64,000 bases of DNA, taken from NCBI GenBank assembly GCA_050944475.1, contig JBMNRD010000002.1, positions 1-64,000 of the forward strand, written 5' to 3'. Both the position numbers and the translations under genes were made by a program. Below, piece by piece: positions 1 through 8,247 of the stretch. Positions within the stretch are counted from its first letter, which is position 1, and each line of letters opens with the position of its first letter. Below the pieces are notes generated by a model. The model searched no databases. It had not been told where the DNA came from and saw only the letters and a program-made list of their open reading frames with translations. Origin of the DNA: RGIG5612 sp050944475 (lineage in GTDB: Bacteria; Bacillota; Clostridia; Lachnospirales; Lachnospiraceae).

Positions 1-809
1 CAAGATGTATATACGAGCTTTACAGCCTTGAGGTAAACAGATACGTCATCCATGCTTCCGGACTGCGGGAGAGGTTCAGACTTGTTTTTATCTCCGATTT
101 GCATGGTCGCGTTTATGGCAGGGGAAATGAAAAACTTCTTTCGTTGATAATCAAGGAAGAGCCGGATGCCGTTTTCATAGGCGGGGACCTGATAGTCAGC
201 AATCGTCCCGACAAGGATTCGGCGGCCTATGATTTTCTGGCAAAGGTGTGCGAGGTGGCACCCGTTTTTTATGCGCCCGGCAATCATGAAAAATCCTTGT
301 CAAGCCTGAGAATGTTCGGGGAACGGACGAAACGCTTCAGACGCGAAATCTCAAGGCAGGGTGTTACCTATCTTGAAAACCACGTGGCGGAGCTGACGGA
401 GGGAATACTTGTTGCCGGACTTGATATGGATTATCGTTTTTATAAAAAAATAAATCCCCCGAAGCTGACCGGCGTGGATCTTGACGGGTATCTTGGCAAA
501 CCGGGTGATAACAGTTACAATATACTATTAGCTCATGACCCGAAGTTTTTTAAGGTATACGCTGAACAAGGCTGGGATTTGGTGTTGTCGGGACATTGCC
601 ACGGAGGTTCGATAAGACTTCCTCTTGTCGGCGGCGTCATTTCTCCGCAATTCAGGCTTTTTCCCAAATACAGCAAGGGCCGATATGAGCTGAACGGTTC
701 TATAATGATTGTTTCCGCAGGTTGCGGAAGCCACACCATAAACCTTAGATTATTTAACAGACCGGAGGTTACCGTAGTTGATATTTACGACGAAACTCAG
801 CGCATTTGA
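1..809 (+). CDS. Metallophosphoesterase, YkuE-like (5' end outside the window)
   Basis: The reading frame is open from the window edge, so the start codon lies upstream; the first possible start inside the window (TTG at 99) falls within the metal-binding DLHG motif and cannot be the true start. Visible calcineurin-like motifs are DLHG (about 96-107), GGDL (about 180), GNHE (about 280) and GHCHGG (about 589), which ligate a dinuclear metal centre. The family hydrolyses phosphoesters at the membrane surface, and YkuE-type members usually carry an N-terminal membrane segment, here missing from view. The last 32 bases overlap scpA, which suggests co-transcription. The substrate cannot be told. 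Confidence 0.85.
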   Translation, partial: RCIYELYSLEVNRYVIHASGLRERFRLVFISDLHGRVYGRGNEKLLSLIIKEEPDAVFIGGDLIVSNRPDKDSAAYDFLAKVCEVAPVFYAPGNHEKSLSSLRMFGERTKRFRREISRQGVTYLENHVAELTEGILVAGLDMDYRFYKKINPPKLTGVDLDGYLGKPGDNSYNILLAHDPKFFKVYAEQGWDLVLSGHCHGGSIRLPLVGGVISPQFRLFPKYSKGRYELNGSIMIVSAGCGSHTINLRLFNRPEVTVVDIYDETQRI

Positions 810-1521
810 AGGCCCGTTAGACCTCCTTCTGCATCTGATTGACAAAAATAAAATAGATATTTACGATATTCCAATTTCCACAATTACAGATCAGTATCTG
901 GAGTATCTGGAGCAGATGGACGAGGGAGACATGGACCTCGTGAGCGAGTTTCTTGTCATGGCGGCGACTCTTCTTGATATTAAGTCGAGAATGCTCCTGC
1001 CAAAAGAAGTGGATGAGGAAGGCAATGAGGAAGACCCGAGGGCGGAGCTTGTGCAGAAGCTTTTGGAATATAAGCTTTACAAGTATATGTCCATGGAGCT
1101 CAAAGATAAGGAAATCAGTGCCGCCAAATCAGTTTACAGGGAGGAAAATCTGCCTGATGAGGTGGCAGCTTATGAGGCTCCCATTGATTTGGATATGTTT
1201 ATCGGTGATGTAACCCTCGGCTGCATCAGAGAGATTTTTGTCGACGTTATTGCCAGAAGCAATGAGAAAATCAATGTTCAGGCACTTGAATACGGCCGTA
1301 TACAACGTGAAGAGGTAAAGATTGATGATCGTATTGAATATATCAGAAAGATGCTGTCTTCGGCCGGCAGTCTGGGCTTCAGGGGCCTGCTCGAAGGACA
1401 GTATAGCAAAATAAACGTAATCGTCACATTTCTTGCCCTGCTTGAGCTTATGAAGGCCGGAGAGATAACCGCAAGGCAAAGTGATAACAAAAGCGATATT
1501 ATTCTTTATATACCGGAGTGA
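778..1521 (+). CDS. scpA: Segregation and condensation protein A
   Basis: This 247-residue protein is the kleisin subunit that bridges the SMC heads and works with ScpB in chromosome condensation and segregation. The N-terminal FEGPLDLLLHLI signature (residues about 9-20) and the overall length match ScpA. The start is TTG at 778, chosen because GGAGG lies 8 bases upstream and because the conserved block begins right after it. It overlaps the preceding phosphoesterase gene by 32 bases and is followed by scpB after 4 bases. The partner smc gene is in the same window at 18676. Confidence 0.95.
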   Translation: MIFTTKLSAFEGPLDLLLHLIDKNKIDIYDIPISTITDQYLEYLEQMDEGDMDLVSEFLVMAATLLDIKSRMLLPKEVDEEGNEEDPRAELVQKLLEYKLYKYMSMELKDKEISAAKSVYREENLPDEVAAYEAPIDLDMFIGDVTLGCIREIFVDVIARSNEKINVQALEYGRIQREEVKIDDRIEYIRKMLSSAGSLGFRGLLEGQYSKINVIVTFLALLELMKAGEITARQSDNKSDIILYIPE

Positions 1522-1525
1522 AACA

Positions 1526-2110
1526 ATGCAAAGAGATGAAATGAAACCCGTAATTGAAGCCGTTCTTTTCTCCATGGGGGAGGCAGTGGAGCGAAAGCGC
1601 CTTGCTCAGGCGTTTGAATGCTCTGAGGAGGAGATAAAGTCGACGGTGGACGAACTGATGACTGAATATGAAAATCGGGGGATTGAGATTATAGAAATTG
1701 ATGATGGTTATCAGATGTGTACAAAGAGGGAAACTTATGAGCATCTTATCAAGGTTGTGGAGCTCCCCAAGAACTATCGTCTGACGGATGTCCAGCTGGA
1801 GACTTTGTCCATTATTGCATATAAGCAGCCCATAACAAAGGGAGAAATCGAAAAAATCCGCGGTGTGTCCTCTGACCATGCGGTGAACAGGCTTTTAGAG
1901 GCAAATCTTGTGGAGGAATGCGGCAGGATGAGCACTCCGGGCAGACCCATGCTGTTTGCCACCACACAGGAATTTCTACGCCGCTTTGGCCTGAAAAACA
2001 CCGATGAGCTTCCGGATATAAATTCCGAAAAGGTGGAAACCTTCAAAATCGAAGCGGAGGAGGAAATAGGCTTCCGCGATTTCACTGAAGGCAGCGGCGG
2101 CAGCGAATGA
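1526..2110 (+). CDS. scpB: Segregation and condensation protein B
   Basis: The 194-residue product is the winged-helix partner that dimerises and binds ScpA in the Smc-ScpAB condensin. Typical features are the N-terminal block IEAVLFSMGE and the LSIIAYKQPITKGEIEKIRGV segment around residues 92-112. The frame extends upstream into scpA, but ATG at 1526 is preferred because CCGGAG sits 7 bases upstream and the family block starts a few residues later. The stop overlaps the next gene in an ATGA junction, so translation is probably coupled. The C-terminal tail is short, acidic and Ser/Gly-rich. Confidence 0.94.
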   Translation: MQRDEMKPVIEAVLFSMGEAVERKRLAQAFECSEEEIKSTVDELMTEYENRGIEIIEIDDGYQMCTKRETYEHLIKVVELPKNYRLTDVQLETLSIIAYKQPITKGEIEKIRGVSSDHAVNRLLEANLVEECGRMSTPGRPMLFATTQEFLRRFGLKNTDELPDINSEKVETFKIEAEEEIGFRDFTEGSGGSE

Positions 2111-3309
2111 GAAGTGTTACGGTTATCGGGGCAGGACCTGCCGGCATGATGGCCGCCGTAAGCGCTGCAAGAGCCGGAGCGAGAGTCACGCTGATGGAAA
2201 AGAATGAGAAGCTCGGCAAAAAGCTCTATGTAACGGGCAAGGGCAGGTGTAATCTTACAAATGTATGCGATACCGAAGATTTCATCAGTCATGTGGTTAA
2301 TAACCCCAAGTTTCTTTATAGCGCCGTTTATTCCTTTACAAGCGCAGATACCTGTGTTTTTTTTGAAGAGGCGGGACTCAGGCTGAAGACCGAGCGCGGC
2401 ATGAGGGTGTTCCCTCTGTCCGGTAAATCCTCTGATGTTATCAGAACCTTTCAACGGTTGCTAAACGATAATAATGTCGAAATAAGGCTTAATACGGAAG
2501 TGAAAAACCTGAAGAATATTCAGTCCGACGCAGTAATAATTGCCACGGGCGGACTTTCCTACCCGGCCACGGGTTCTACCGGAGACGGATACAGGTTTGC
2601 TAAAGAGCTCGGCCATGATATTGTGGAGACGGTTCCCTCATTGGTTGCATTGAATATCAGGGAGGATTATTCGGCAAGGCTCGAGGGCCTGTCTTTGCGC
2701 AATGTGGCAATCAGTGTGCGTGACGAAAAAGACAAAGAGGTTTATTCTGATTTCGGGGAAATGCTTTTTACGGACAGGGGCGTAAGCGGTCCGGTTATTC
2801 TGTCCGCCTCCGCGATAATCTGCAGGAAGCTTTCCAAGACGCCGGGACAATATAGACTTTGTATTGACCTTAAGCCGGCAATGGATGAAAGGGAGTTGAA
2901 TACCCGTATATTGAAAGATTTCGAAAGGGTGAAGAATAAGCATTTCAAAAATGCCCTGAACAGACTGCTTCCTTTAAAACTTATTCCCGTGATACTCAGC
3001 TTGAGCGGGATAGACCCTGACAAGCCGGTAAATGAAGTAACAAAAACGGAAAGGGTCGGCCTGGTCCGCCTTTTAAAGAACTTTTCAATGACAATAGAGG
3101 ATGGGGAAGGATTTGACAGAGCAGTCATCACTTCAGGCGGAGTGGATATAAGGCATGTAAATCCGTCCACCATGGAGTCAAAACTCGCCCCGGGGATATA
3201 TTTTGCCGGAGAGGTATTGGATGTGGACGCACTTACAGGAGGCTTCAACATTCAGATAGCATTATCGACGGGATTTCTTGCCGGAAAGGCGGCAGCGAAG
3301 GGGGAATAG
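2107..3309 (+). CDS. NAD(P)/FAD-dependent oxidoreductase, BaiN/HI0933 family
   Basis: The 400-residue flavoprotein begins with the dinucleotide-binding motif GAGPAGMMAA (residues about 8-17), followed by the family signature GKGRCNLTN near residue 45 and a C-terminal second FAD motif GGFNIQIALSTG. These are typical of the HI0933/BaiN family (about 400 residues), which includes proteins annotated as aminoacetone oxidase-like. The physiological substrate is not known for most members. It overlaps scpB by 4 bases and cmk follows after one base, so it appears to be part of the same transcript. Confidence 0.9.
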   Translation: MRSVTVIGAGPAGMMAAVSAARAGARVTLMEKNEKLGKKLYVTGKGRCNLTNVCDTEDFISHVVNNPKFLYSAVYSFTSADTCVFFEEAGLRLKTERGMRVFPLSGKSSDVIRTFQRLLNDNNVEIRLNTEVKNLKNIQSDAVIIATGGLSYPATGSTGDGYRFAKELGHDIVETVPSLVALNIREDYSARLEGLSLRNVAISVRDEKDKEVYSDFGEMLFTDRGVSGPVILSASAIICRKLSKTPGQYRLCIDLKPAMDERELNTRILKDFERVKNKHFKNALNRLLPLKLIPVILSLSGIDPDKPVNEVTKTERVGLVRLLKNFSMTIEDGEGFDRAVITSGGVDIRHVNPSTMESKLAPGIYFAGEVLDVDALTGGFNIQIALSTGFLAGKAAAKGE

Positions 3310-3310
3310 A

Positions 3311-3979
3311 ATGAGGCAGATAGCAATTGATGGACCTGCAGGTGCCGGAAAGAGTACAGTGGCCAAGGAGATTTCAAACCGGATGGACTTTATGTATGTG
3401 GATACAGGTGCCATGTACAGGGTAATCGGGCTTGCCTGCATTGAAAAAGGGGTAGACATTGATGATGAGATCGCAGTATCCGCAATCTGCAAAGATGCCG
3501 ACATAGATATCAGGTATATTGACGGGGTTCAACATATGTTTCTTGACGGGCGCGACGTCAGCAACGAAATCCGGCAGGAAGCTGTCGGCAAGGCCGCATC
3601 CGATATTTCGAAATATGCCGCTGTAAGAAAGCGTCTGGTTGCAATGCAACAGGAACTCGGCGAAAAGTACGACGTTGTAATGGACGGACGTGATATAGGA
3701 ACGAAGGTGCTTGTAAATGCAGACTTGAAGGTTTATCTTACCGCAAGTGTGGACTGTCGGGCAACAAGACGGTTCAATGAGCTGGTTGCCAAGGGCGAAG
3801 AGTGTGACTTTGAAGTTATTAAGCAGGATATAGTCCAAAGGGATTATAATGATATGAACAGAGCCATCTCACCTCTTTGCAAGGCGGAGGACGCCATAGA
3901 GCTGGATACTACCGATTTGACTGTGAATCAGGTAGTTGAAGCGATAATGAATATGTTTGAGGAGAAAAATGAAAGTTAA
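3311..3979 (+). CDS. cmk: Cytidylate kinase
   Basis: The 222-residue enzyme phosphorylates CMP and dCMP with ATP. The P-loop GPAGAGKST is at residues 7-15 and the motif GRDIGT is near residue 130. ATG at 3311 is chosen over longer options because the AAGGGGG ribosome site lies just upstream, overlapping the end of the previous gene, and because family members start with this short lead into the P-loop. Its 3' end overlaps ispH by 11 bases. The order cmk-ispH-rpsA is common in Clostridia. Confidence 0.96.
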   Translation: MRQIAIDGPAGAGKSTVAKEISNRMDFMYVDTGAMYRVIGLACIEKGVDIDDEIAVSAICKDADIDIRYIDGVQHMFLDGRDVSNEIRQEAVGKAASDISKYAAVRKRLVAMQQELGEKYDVVMDGRDIGTKVLVNADLKVYLTASVDCRATRRFNELVAKGEECDFEVIKQDIVQRDYNDMNRAISPLCKAEDAIELDTTDLTVNQVVEAIMNMFEEKNES

Positions 3980-4823
3980 GCTTGCAAAAAGCGCCGGCTT
4001 CTGCTTCGGAGTCAAGAGGGCGGTGGACGCGGTTTATAAGGAAATTGAAGCTGCAGACGGGAACCGGAGAATTTATACATACGGTCCCATTATCCACAAT
4101 GATTATGTGGTTGCCGATCTGAAAGACAAGGGCGTGATAATAATCGAAAGGCCGGAGGATATTTCCGCCATCAGCAGCCAGACTCTTATTATCAGGTCTC
4201 ATGGGGTTGCGGAAAGCATTTATGAGCTTGCCGCGAAGCATGATGTGCTTGTATGCGATGCCACCTGTCCTTTCGTAAAAAAAATACATGAAATAGTGCG
4301 CAAAAGGAGCCTTGAGGGCGATCATATTGTCATTATAGGAGACCCCGACCATCCTGAAGTTCAGGGAATTGTAGGGTGGTGCAAGGGTCCCGCTTCAGTC
4401 ATAAAAAACAATGATGAGGCGGAAAAATTCACAATTAAGGCAGATAACAGGTTGTGTATAGTTTCCCAAACTACCTTTAATACACAAAAATTCAAATATT
4501 TTGTTGAAATGTTTGTGAAAAAAGGTTATGATACCTACGTTATCAATACGATTTGTAATGCCACGACAGAGAGGCAGGACGAAGCCGCAGATATTTCCAA
4601 GCAGGTTGATGTGATGCTTGTAATCGGAGATCTGCGAAGTTCAAATACCCAAAAACTGTACGAGATTTGCAAATCGAATTGCAAGAATACTTACCATATA
4701 CAGACAGTCAGGGATTTGCAGGCAACAGATCTACAATCAGGAACATGCGTAGGTATTACCGCAGGGGCATCCACCCCACACTATTTAATCCAGGAGGTTT
4801 TACTTTTATGTCAGATGAAATAA
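3969..4823 (+). CDS. ispH: 4-hydroxy-3-methylbut-2-enyl diphosphate reductase
   Basis: This 284-residue iron-sulfur enzyme catalyses the last step of the MEP isoprenoid pathway, giving IPP and DMAPP. The three cluster cysteines are visible in AGFCFGVKRA (Cys12), CDATCPFVKK and CNATTERQDE; the substrate-binding IRSHGV and the C-terminal ITAGASTP are also present. The start at ATG 3969 has GGAG 4 bases upstream and overlaps cmk. In many Clostridia ispH and rpsA form one fused gene; here ispH has its own stop at 4821-4823, 16 bases inside rpsA and in a different frame. Confidence 0.96.
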   Translation: MKVKLAKSAGFCFGVKRAVDAVYKEIEAADGNRRIYTYGPIIHNDYVVADLKDKGVIIIERPEDISAISSQTLIIRSHGVAESIYELAAKHDVLVCDATCPFVKKIHEIVRKRSLEGDHIVIIGDPDHPEVQGIVGWCKGPASVIKNNDEAEKFTIKADNRLCIVSQTTFNTQKFKYFVEMFVKKGYDTYVINTICNATTERQDEAADISKQVDVMLVIGDLRSSNTQKLYEICKSNCKNTYHIQTVRDLQATDLQSGTCVGITAGASTPHYLIQEVLLLCQMK

Positions 4824-6343
4824 TTTTCAATGACCAAATGATCGATGAGTCGACCAAACCAATACACCAGGGGGAGATTGTAGAAGGCACTGTCTTGGAA
4901 GTTAGTCCGGAACGCATCGTAATGAATGTACATCATAAGTATGACGGCATCGTCACCAAAGAGGAGTATTCAAACGATCCGAACATTGATTTGGAGAGCG
5001 CAGTTGCACCGGGTGATGTACTTGAAGTCAAGGTTCTCAGAATTCAGGATAACGAGGTTCAGTTATCATTCAAGAGGATTAGCGAGGAGAAGGCTAACAG
5101 GAGAGTAGAAGAAGCATTTGAAAACAAGGAAATAATCAACGTTAAGGTTGAGAAGGTTACGACAGGCGGTCTCATCACATCCTTTGAAGGCGCCAAGATT
5201 TTTGTTCCCGCAAGCCTTGTTTCCGATATTTTTGAAAAGGATCTGTCCAAATATATGGACCAGGATATCGATATAATCGTTACCGAGTACAATCCCCGCA
5301 AGAGAAGGGTCATCGGCAACAGAAGAAAGCTTGTTCAGGCCGCCAAGGCTGAGCGTGCAAAAGAGCTGCTTGCATCATTGCAGGTTAATGACATTGTCGA
5401 GGGTGTGGTTAAGTCTATCACATCTTTCGGCGCATTTGTTGACCTGGGCGGCGTGGATGGCCTCCTTCATATTTCCGAGATGTCATGGGGAAGGGTTGAC
5501 CAGCCGAAGTCAGTTGTAAGCATCGGTGACAAGCTCAGGGTATTCATTAAGAATATCGAGGATGGAAAGATTGCTTTAAGCCGCAAGTTCCCCGATGAGA
5601 ATCCATGGAAACTTGCCAAGGACAAATATATTCCCGGCACCATTGTAACCGGAAAGGTTGCAAGGATGGCTGATTTCGGAGCATTCATCGAGCTTGAGCC
5701 GGGCATTGACGCACTTCTTCATGTTTCACAGATTTCCAAAAAACGTATTAATAAACCTGCAGACGTTCTGAAAATCGGCCAGATTATTGATACCAGGGTC
5801 GTTCAGTTCAAGGAAGAAGAAAAGAAAATTTCCCTTAGCCGCAAGGACTTCGACGATGATCTGGTCCCCGATGAGGAGCCTGCGGTTGCAGCTGAAGAAG
5901 CCGAGGAAACAGATGAAAAAGCAATTGAGGCTGTTGAAGAGACAGTTGAAGAAGTGACTGAAGCAGCCGAAGAAACAGCTGAAATAATTGCAGAGGAAGC
6001 AGCTGAAGAAGTTGCCGAAGAAACGGCCGAAGCGGTCGAAGAAACAGCGGAAGAGGTTGCCGAGGCAGTAGAAGAAGCGGCTGAAGAAGTTGTCGAAGAA
6101 ACGGCCGAAGCGGTCGAAGAAACAGCGGAAGAGGTTGCCGAGGCAGTAGAAGAAGCAGCTGAAGAAGTTGCCGAAGAAGCGGCCGAAGCGGTCGAAGAGA
6201 CAGCTGAAGAGGTTGCCGAGGCAGTAGAAGAAGCGGCTGAAAAAGTTGCCGAAGAAGCGGCCGAAGCGGTTGAAGATGCAACTGAGGAGATTGCCGAGGC
6301 AGTAGAAGAAGCAGTCGAAAAAAACGAGGAAGCAACTGAATAG
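4808..6343 (+). CDS. rpsA: 30S ribosomal protein S1 with a long repetitive acidic tail
   Basis: The 511-residue protein contains four S1 RNA-binding domains (residues about 22-90, 105-175, 190-260 and 275-345), the usual number for Firmicute S1 homologues. ATG at 4808 has AGGAGG 10 bases upstream inside ispH. From about residue 354 to the end the sequence is almost only Glu, Ala, Val and Thr, built from a 26-residue unit repeated at the DNA level (see the repeat entry). The tail is predicted by eye to be highly acidic and helical. S1 recruits mRNA to the ribosome; the role of this tail is unknown. The gene overlaps ispH by 16 bases. Confidence 0.93.
   Translation: MSDEIIFNDQMIDESTKPIHQGEIVEGTVLEVSPERIVMNVHHKYDGIVTKEEYSNDPNIDLESAVAPGDVLEVKVLRIQDNEVQLSFKRISEEKANRRVEEAFENKEIINVKVEKVTTGGLITSFEGAKIFVPASLVSDIFEKDLSKYMDQDIDIIVTEYNPRKRRVIGNRRKLVQAAKAERAKELLASLQVNDIVEGVVKSITSFGAFVDLGGVDGLLHISEMSWGRVDQPKSVVSIGDKLRVFIKNIEDGKIALSRKFPDENPWKLAKDKYIPGTIVTGKVARMADFGAFIELEPGIDALLHVSQISKKRINKPADVLKIGQIIDTRVVQFKEEEKKISLSRKDFDDDLVPDEEPAVAAEEAEETDEKAIEAVEETVEEVTEAAEETAEIIAEEAAEEVAEETAEAVEETAEEVAEAVEEAAEEVVEETAEAVEETAEEVAEAVEEAAEEVAEEAAEAVEETAEEVAEAVEEAAEKVAEEAAEAVEDATEEIAEAVEEAVEKNEEATE
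6017..6328 (+). repeat. 78-bp in-frame tandem repeat in the 3' part of rpsA
   Basis: Three near-identical 78-bp copies start at 6017, 6095 and 6173, each encoding 26 residues that begin EE(T/A)AEAVEE and end (E/K)V(V/A). A fourth, diverged copy runs from 6251 to about 6328. Copies differ at only a few positions, which suggests recent duplication or gene conversion. The unit is a multiple of three, so copy number can change without breaking the frame. Confidence 0.9.
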
Positions 6344-6349
6344 TTTAAA

Positions 6350-6934
6350 ATGAGAGTTATTGCCGGGAAAGCCCGGAGGTTGCCTTTAAAGACAACCTCC
6401 GGACCTGACACGAGACCTACAATTGATAGAATCAAGGAAACACTTTTTAACATCTTATGTCATCATTATTATGTTCAGGGTTCGTGTTTTCTTGATTTAT
6501 TTTGTGGAAGCGGAAGTATAGGAATTGAGGCCCTGAGCAGAGGTGCGGCAAAAAGTGTTTTCGTTGACAGCAATCCCAAGGCAATTGCATGCGTCAGAGA
6601 TAATCTGACATTTACAAAATTGTCTGAGGATGCCGTTATCTTACAGAAAAACGCATTGGCAGCCATAAACGAACTCTCAATAAGAAAATACAAATTCGAC
6701 ATTATTTATATAGATCCGCCTTATTTTGCAGGACTTGAGATGGATGTCCTGACGGCTTTGGGCCGCTCCGATATCCTTGATGAGCATACAATGGTCATCC
6801 TTGAAACGGACAGGCATAATAAGCTTGATTTCATAGGAGAAACAGCCTTTGAAATAATAAGGGAAAAAAAATATAAAACGAACCGTCATTATTTTCTGCG
6901 GCTTAGGCGGACGGATTTACAGGAGGAAACCTGA
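6350..6934 (+). CDS. rsmD: 16S rRNA (guanine(966)-N(2))-methyltransferase
   Basis: The 194-residue SAM-dependent enzyme methylates G966 (E. coli numbering) in 16S rRNA. It opens with the family start MRVIAGKARR, has the SAM-binding motif DLFCGSGSIGIEALSRGA around residues 47-64 and the catalytic DPPY motif (IYIDPPYF) near residue 120. The start is only 6 bases after the rpsA stop with no clear ribosome site, so translation may depend on termination of rpsA. coaD follows after 2 bases; the rsmD-coaD pair is very common. Confidence 0.95.
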   Translation: MRVIAGKARRLPLKTTSGPDTRPTIDRIKETLFNILCHHYYVQGSCFLDLFCGSGSIGIEALSRGAAKSVFVDSNPKAIACVRDNLTFTKLSEDAVILQKNALAAINELSIRKYKFDIIYIDPPYFAGLEMDVLTALGRSDILDEHTMVILETDRHNKLDFIGETAFEIIREKKYKTNRHYFLRLRRTDLQEET

Positions 6935-6936
6935 TA

Positions 6937-7410
6937 ATGAAAAGAGCAGTCTATCCGGGCACCTTTGACCCGATTACATATGGGCATCTTGATATTATCA
7001 AGAGAGCGGCGGCTATAACCGATGAGTTGGTAGTCGGGGTGTTGGTTAACAGTAACAAGTCGCCTACGTTCACCGTTGATGAGCGTGTGGCTATGATTGA
7101 AAGCGTCATTACCGACATTCCCAATGTTAAGGTGAAGGCTTTTGAGGGTCTTCTTGTTGATTTCGCCAGGCAGGAAAACGCGTATGTGATCAAGGGTCTT
7201 CGTGCTGTTACTGATTACGAATATGAACTTCAGATGGCCCAGGCCAACAGAACCATTGCCCCTGAGGTCGACACGGTTTTCATTACTGCCTCTCTCGAAT
7301 ATGCGTACCTGTGCTCAAGTATCGTCAGAGAGGTGGCATCATATCACGGAGACATTTCCAAATTTGTTCCTGATAATATCGGGAAGCTTCTTTTGGATAA
7401 ATATAAATAA
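6937..7410 (+). CDS. coaD: Pantetheine-phosphate adenylyltransferase
   Basis: The 157-residue enzyme transfers AMP from ATP to 4'-phosphopantetheine, the fourth step of coenzyme A synthesis. It shows the nucleotidyltransferase motif GTFDPITYGH at residues 8-17 (the T/HxGH signature) and the C-terminal SSIVREVA block. Length matches the family (about 160). AGGAGG lies 10 bases upstream of ATG 6937, within the end of rsmD. Confidence 0.97.
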   Translation: MKRAVYPGTFDPITYGHLDIIKRAAAITDELVVGVLVNSNKSPTFTVDERVAMIESVITDIPNVKVKAFEGLLVDFARQENAYVIKGLRAVTDYEYELQMAQANRTIAPEVDTVFITASLEYAYLCSSIVREVASYHGDISKFVPDNIGKLLLDKYK

Positions 7411-7429
7411 TACTAATCGGAGTACAAAA

Positions 7430-8134
7430 ATGAGTAAGATTGAACAGGTTATCGCCGAGCTTGAGGATTATATTGAAAATTGCAGACTGCAGCCCCTTTC
7501 CAATACCAAGATCGTAGCAACAAGGAGCGAACTGGAAGAATTTGTGGATGAGCTTAAGGCGAATGTTCCTGACGAAGTAAAGAAATATCAAAGAATAATT
7601 GCCAACAGGGACGCCATCTTAAAGGATGCGCAGGACAAGGCGGAGGAAATGATAAAGAAGGCCAATGAGATGACCGTTCAGCTGGTTTCCGAGCATGAAA
7701 TTATGCAAAAGGCCTATCACGAGGCCAGCGTTCTTCTCGATAATGCAAATGCGCAAGCCAATGAAATCATGGGTAGTGCCGTTGCTGAATCAAATGCCCT
7801 CAGGACCGCCACAAATCAGTATCTTGATGAATCTCTGGCAAATATTCAGGAAATCCTGTCCACGTCGATTGACGGCCTGAATTCCCGTTATGAGGGCCTT
7901 ATGAGGCTGCTTCAGTCAAGCCTTGAAGTTGCTGTCCGCGATCGCAGAGCTTACAGAGAAAATCAGAGGGCAGTGGAAGCACAGGAGGTTCAGGCGGGTC
8001 GTGCTATTGATGCTGTATATGCCCGGGAACCGGATTATGACGGGGTCAACAACGACATGTCCATCGAGGAAGCCCTAAATCAGACGAGCTTTGACGGTAA
8101 TGCATTTGACCGGGATGACCTGACCTTGATTTAA
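7430..8134 (+). CDS. Coiled-coil protein of unknown function (often annotated as ATPase-like)
   Basis: The 234-residue product has no signal peptide or membrane segment. Residues about 60-200 are rich in Ala, Glu, Lys and Gln with long helical, coiled-coil-like stretches; the last 40 residues are acidic and look disordered. ATG at 7430 is chosen because CGGAG lies 7 bases upstream; the frame is open further back through coaD. Similar proteins downstream of coaD in Lachnospiraceae are named ATPase or V-ATPase subunit H-like only because of coiled-coil similarity, and no Walker motif is present. A DivIVA-like scaffolding role is conceivable but not shown. Confidence 0.75.
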   Translation: MSKIEQVIAELEDYIENCRLQPLSNTKIVATRSELEEFVDELKANVPDEVKKYQRIIANRDAILKDAQDKAEEMIKKANEMTVQLVSEHEIMQKAYHEASVLLDNANAQANEIMGSAVAESNALRTATNQYLDESLANIQEILSTSIDGLNSRYEGLMRLLQSSLEVAVRDRRAYRENQRAVEAQEVQAGRAIDAVYAREPDYDGVNNDMSIEEALNQTSFDGNAFDRDDLTLI

Positions 8135-8151
8135 GGCAAAACAGTAAGAAT

Positions 8152-8177
8152 AAGCGCCGGGAGCCTTCCCGGCGCTT
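8152..8177 (+). terminator. Strong hairpin without a U-tract (weak terminator or processing site)
   Basis: An 11-bp perfect stem (8152-8162 with 8167-8177) closes a 4-base loop. No T-run follows, so it is unlikely to be a classical intrinsic terminator; it may partially terminate or protect the upstream mRNA 3' end. It lies just before the leader ORF at 8194. Confidence 0.45.
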
Positions 8178-8193
8178 CTAATAAGGAGCGAAT

Positions 8194-8247
8194 GTGAAGA
8201 AAAAAATAACTGTGACAGAATTAAAAAAGGTAATCGATGCCCTATGA
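8194..8247 (+). CDS. Possible 17-residue leader ORF coupled to the next gene
   Basis: A GTG start at 8194 has AAGGAG 5 bases upstream, the best ribosome site in this gap, and reads 17 codons (MKKKITVTELKKVIDAL). Its TGA overlaps the ATG of the metallohydrolase gene as ATGA. The metallohydrolase start has only a distant purine-rich stretch of its own, so the short ORF may exist to deliver ribosomes to it. The peptide is basic and amphipathic and resembles nothing I recognise. It could also be a chance frame. Confidence 0.4.
   Translation: MKKKITVTELKKVIDAL

Noticed and set aside
1774..2454. Minus-strand ORF across the scpB and flavoprotein junction
   Set aside because: It runs against two clear genes that share an ATGA overlap, and its translation shows no family features.
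4790..4823. Programmed -1 frameshift between ispH and rpsA
   Set aside because: AGGAGG is present upstream, but no proper slippery heptamer was found and the same AGGAGG serves the rpsA start. Kept only as a remote option.
5803..6453. Long minus-strand ORF (216 residues, Ser/Ala-rich) over the end of rpsA
   Set aside because: It is the mirror of the low-complexity Glu/Ala repeat, which avoids stop codons on the other strand. It has no ribosome site and no sensible protein features.
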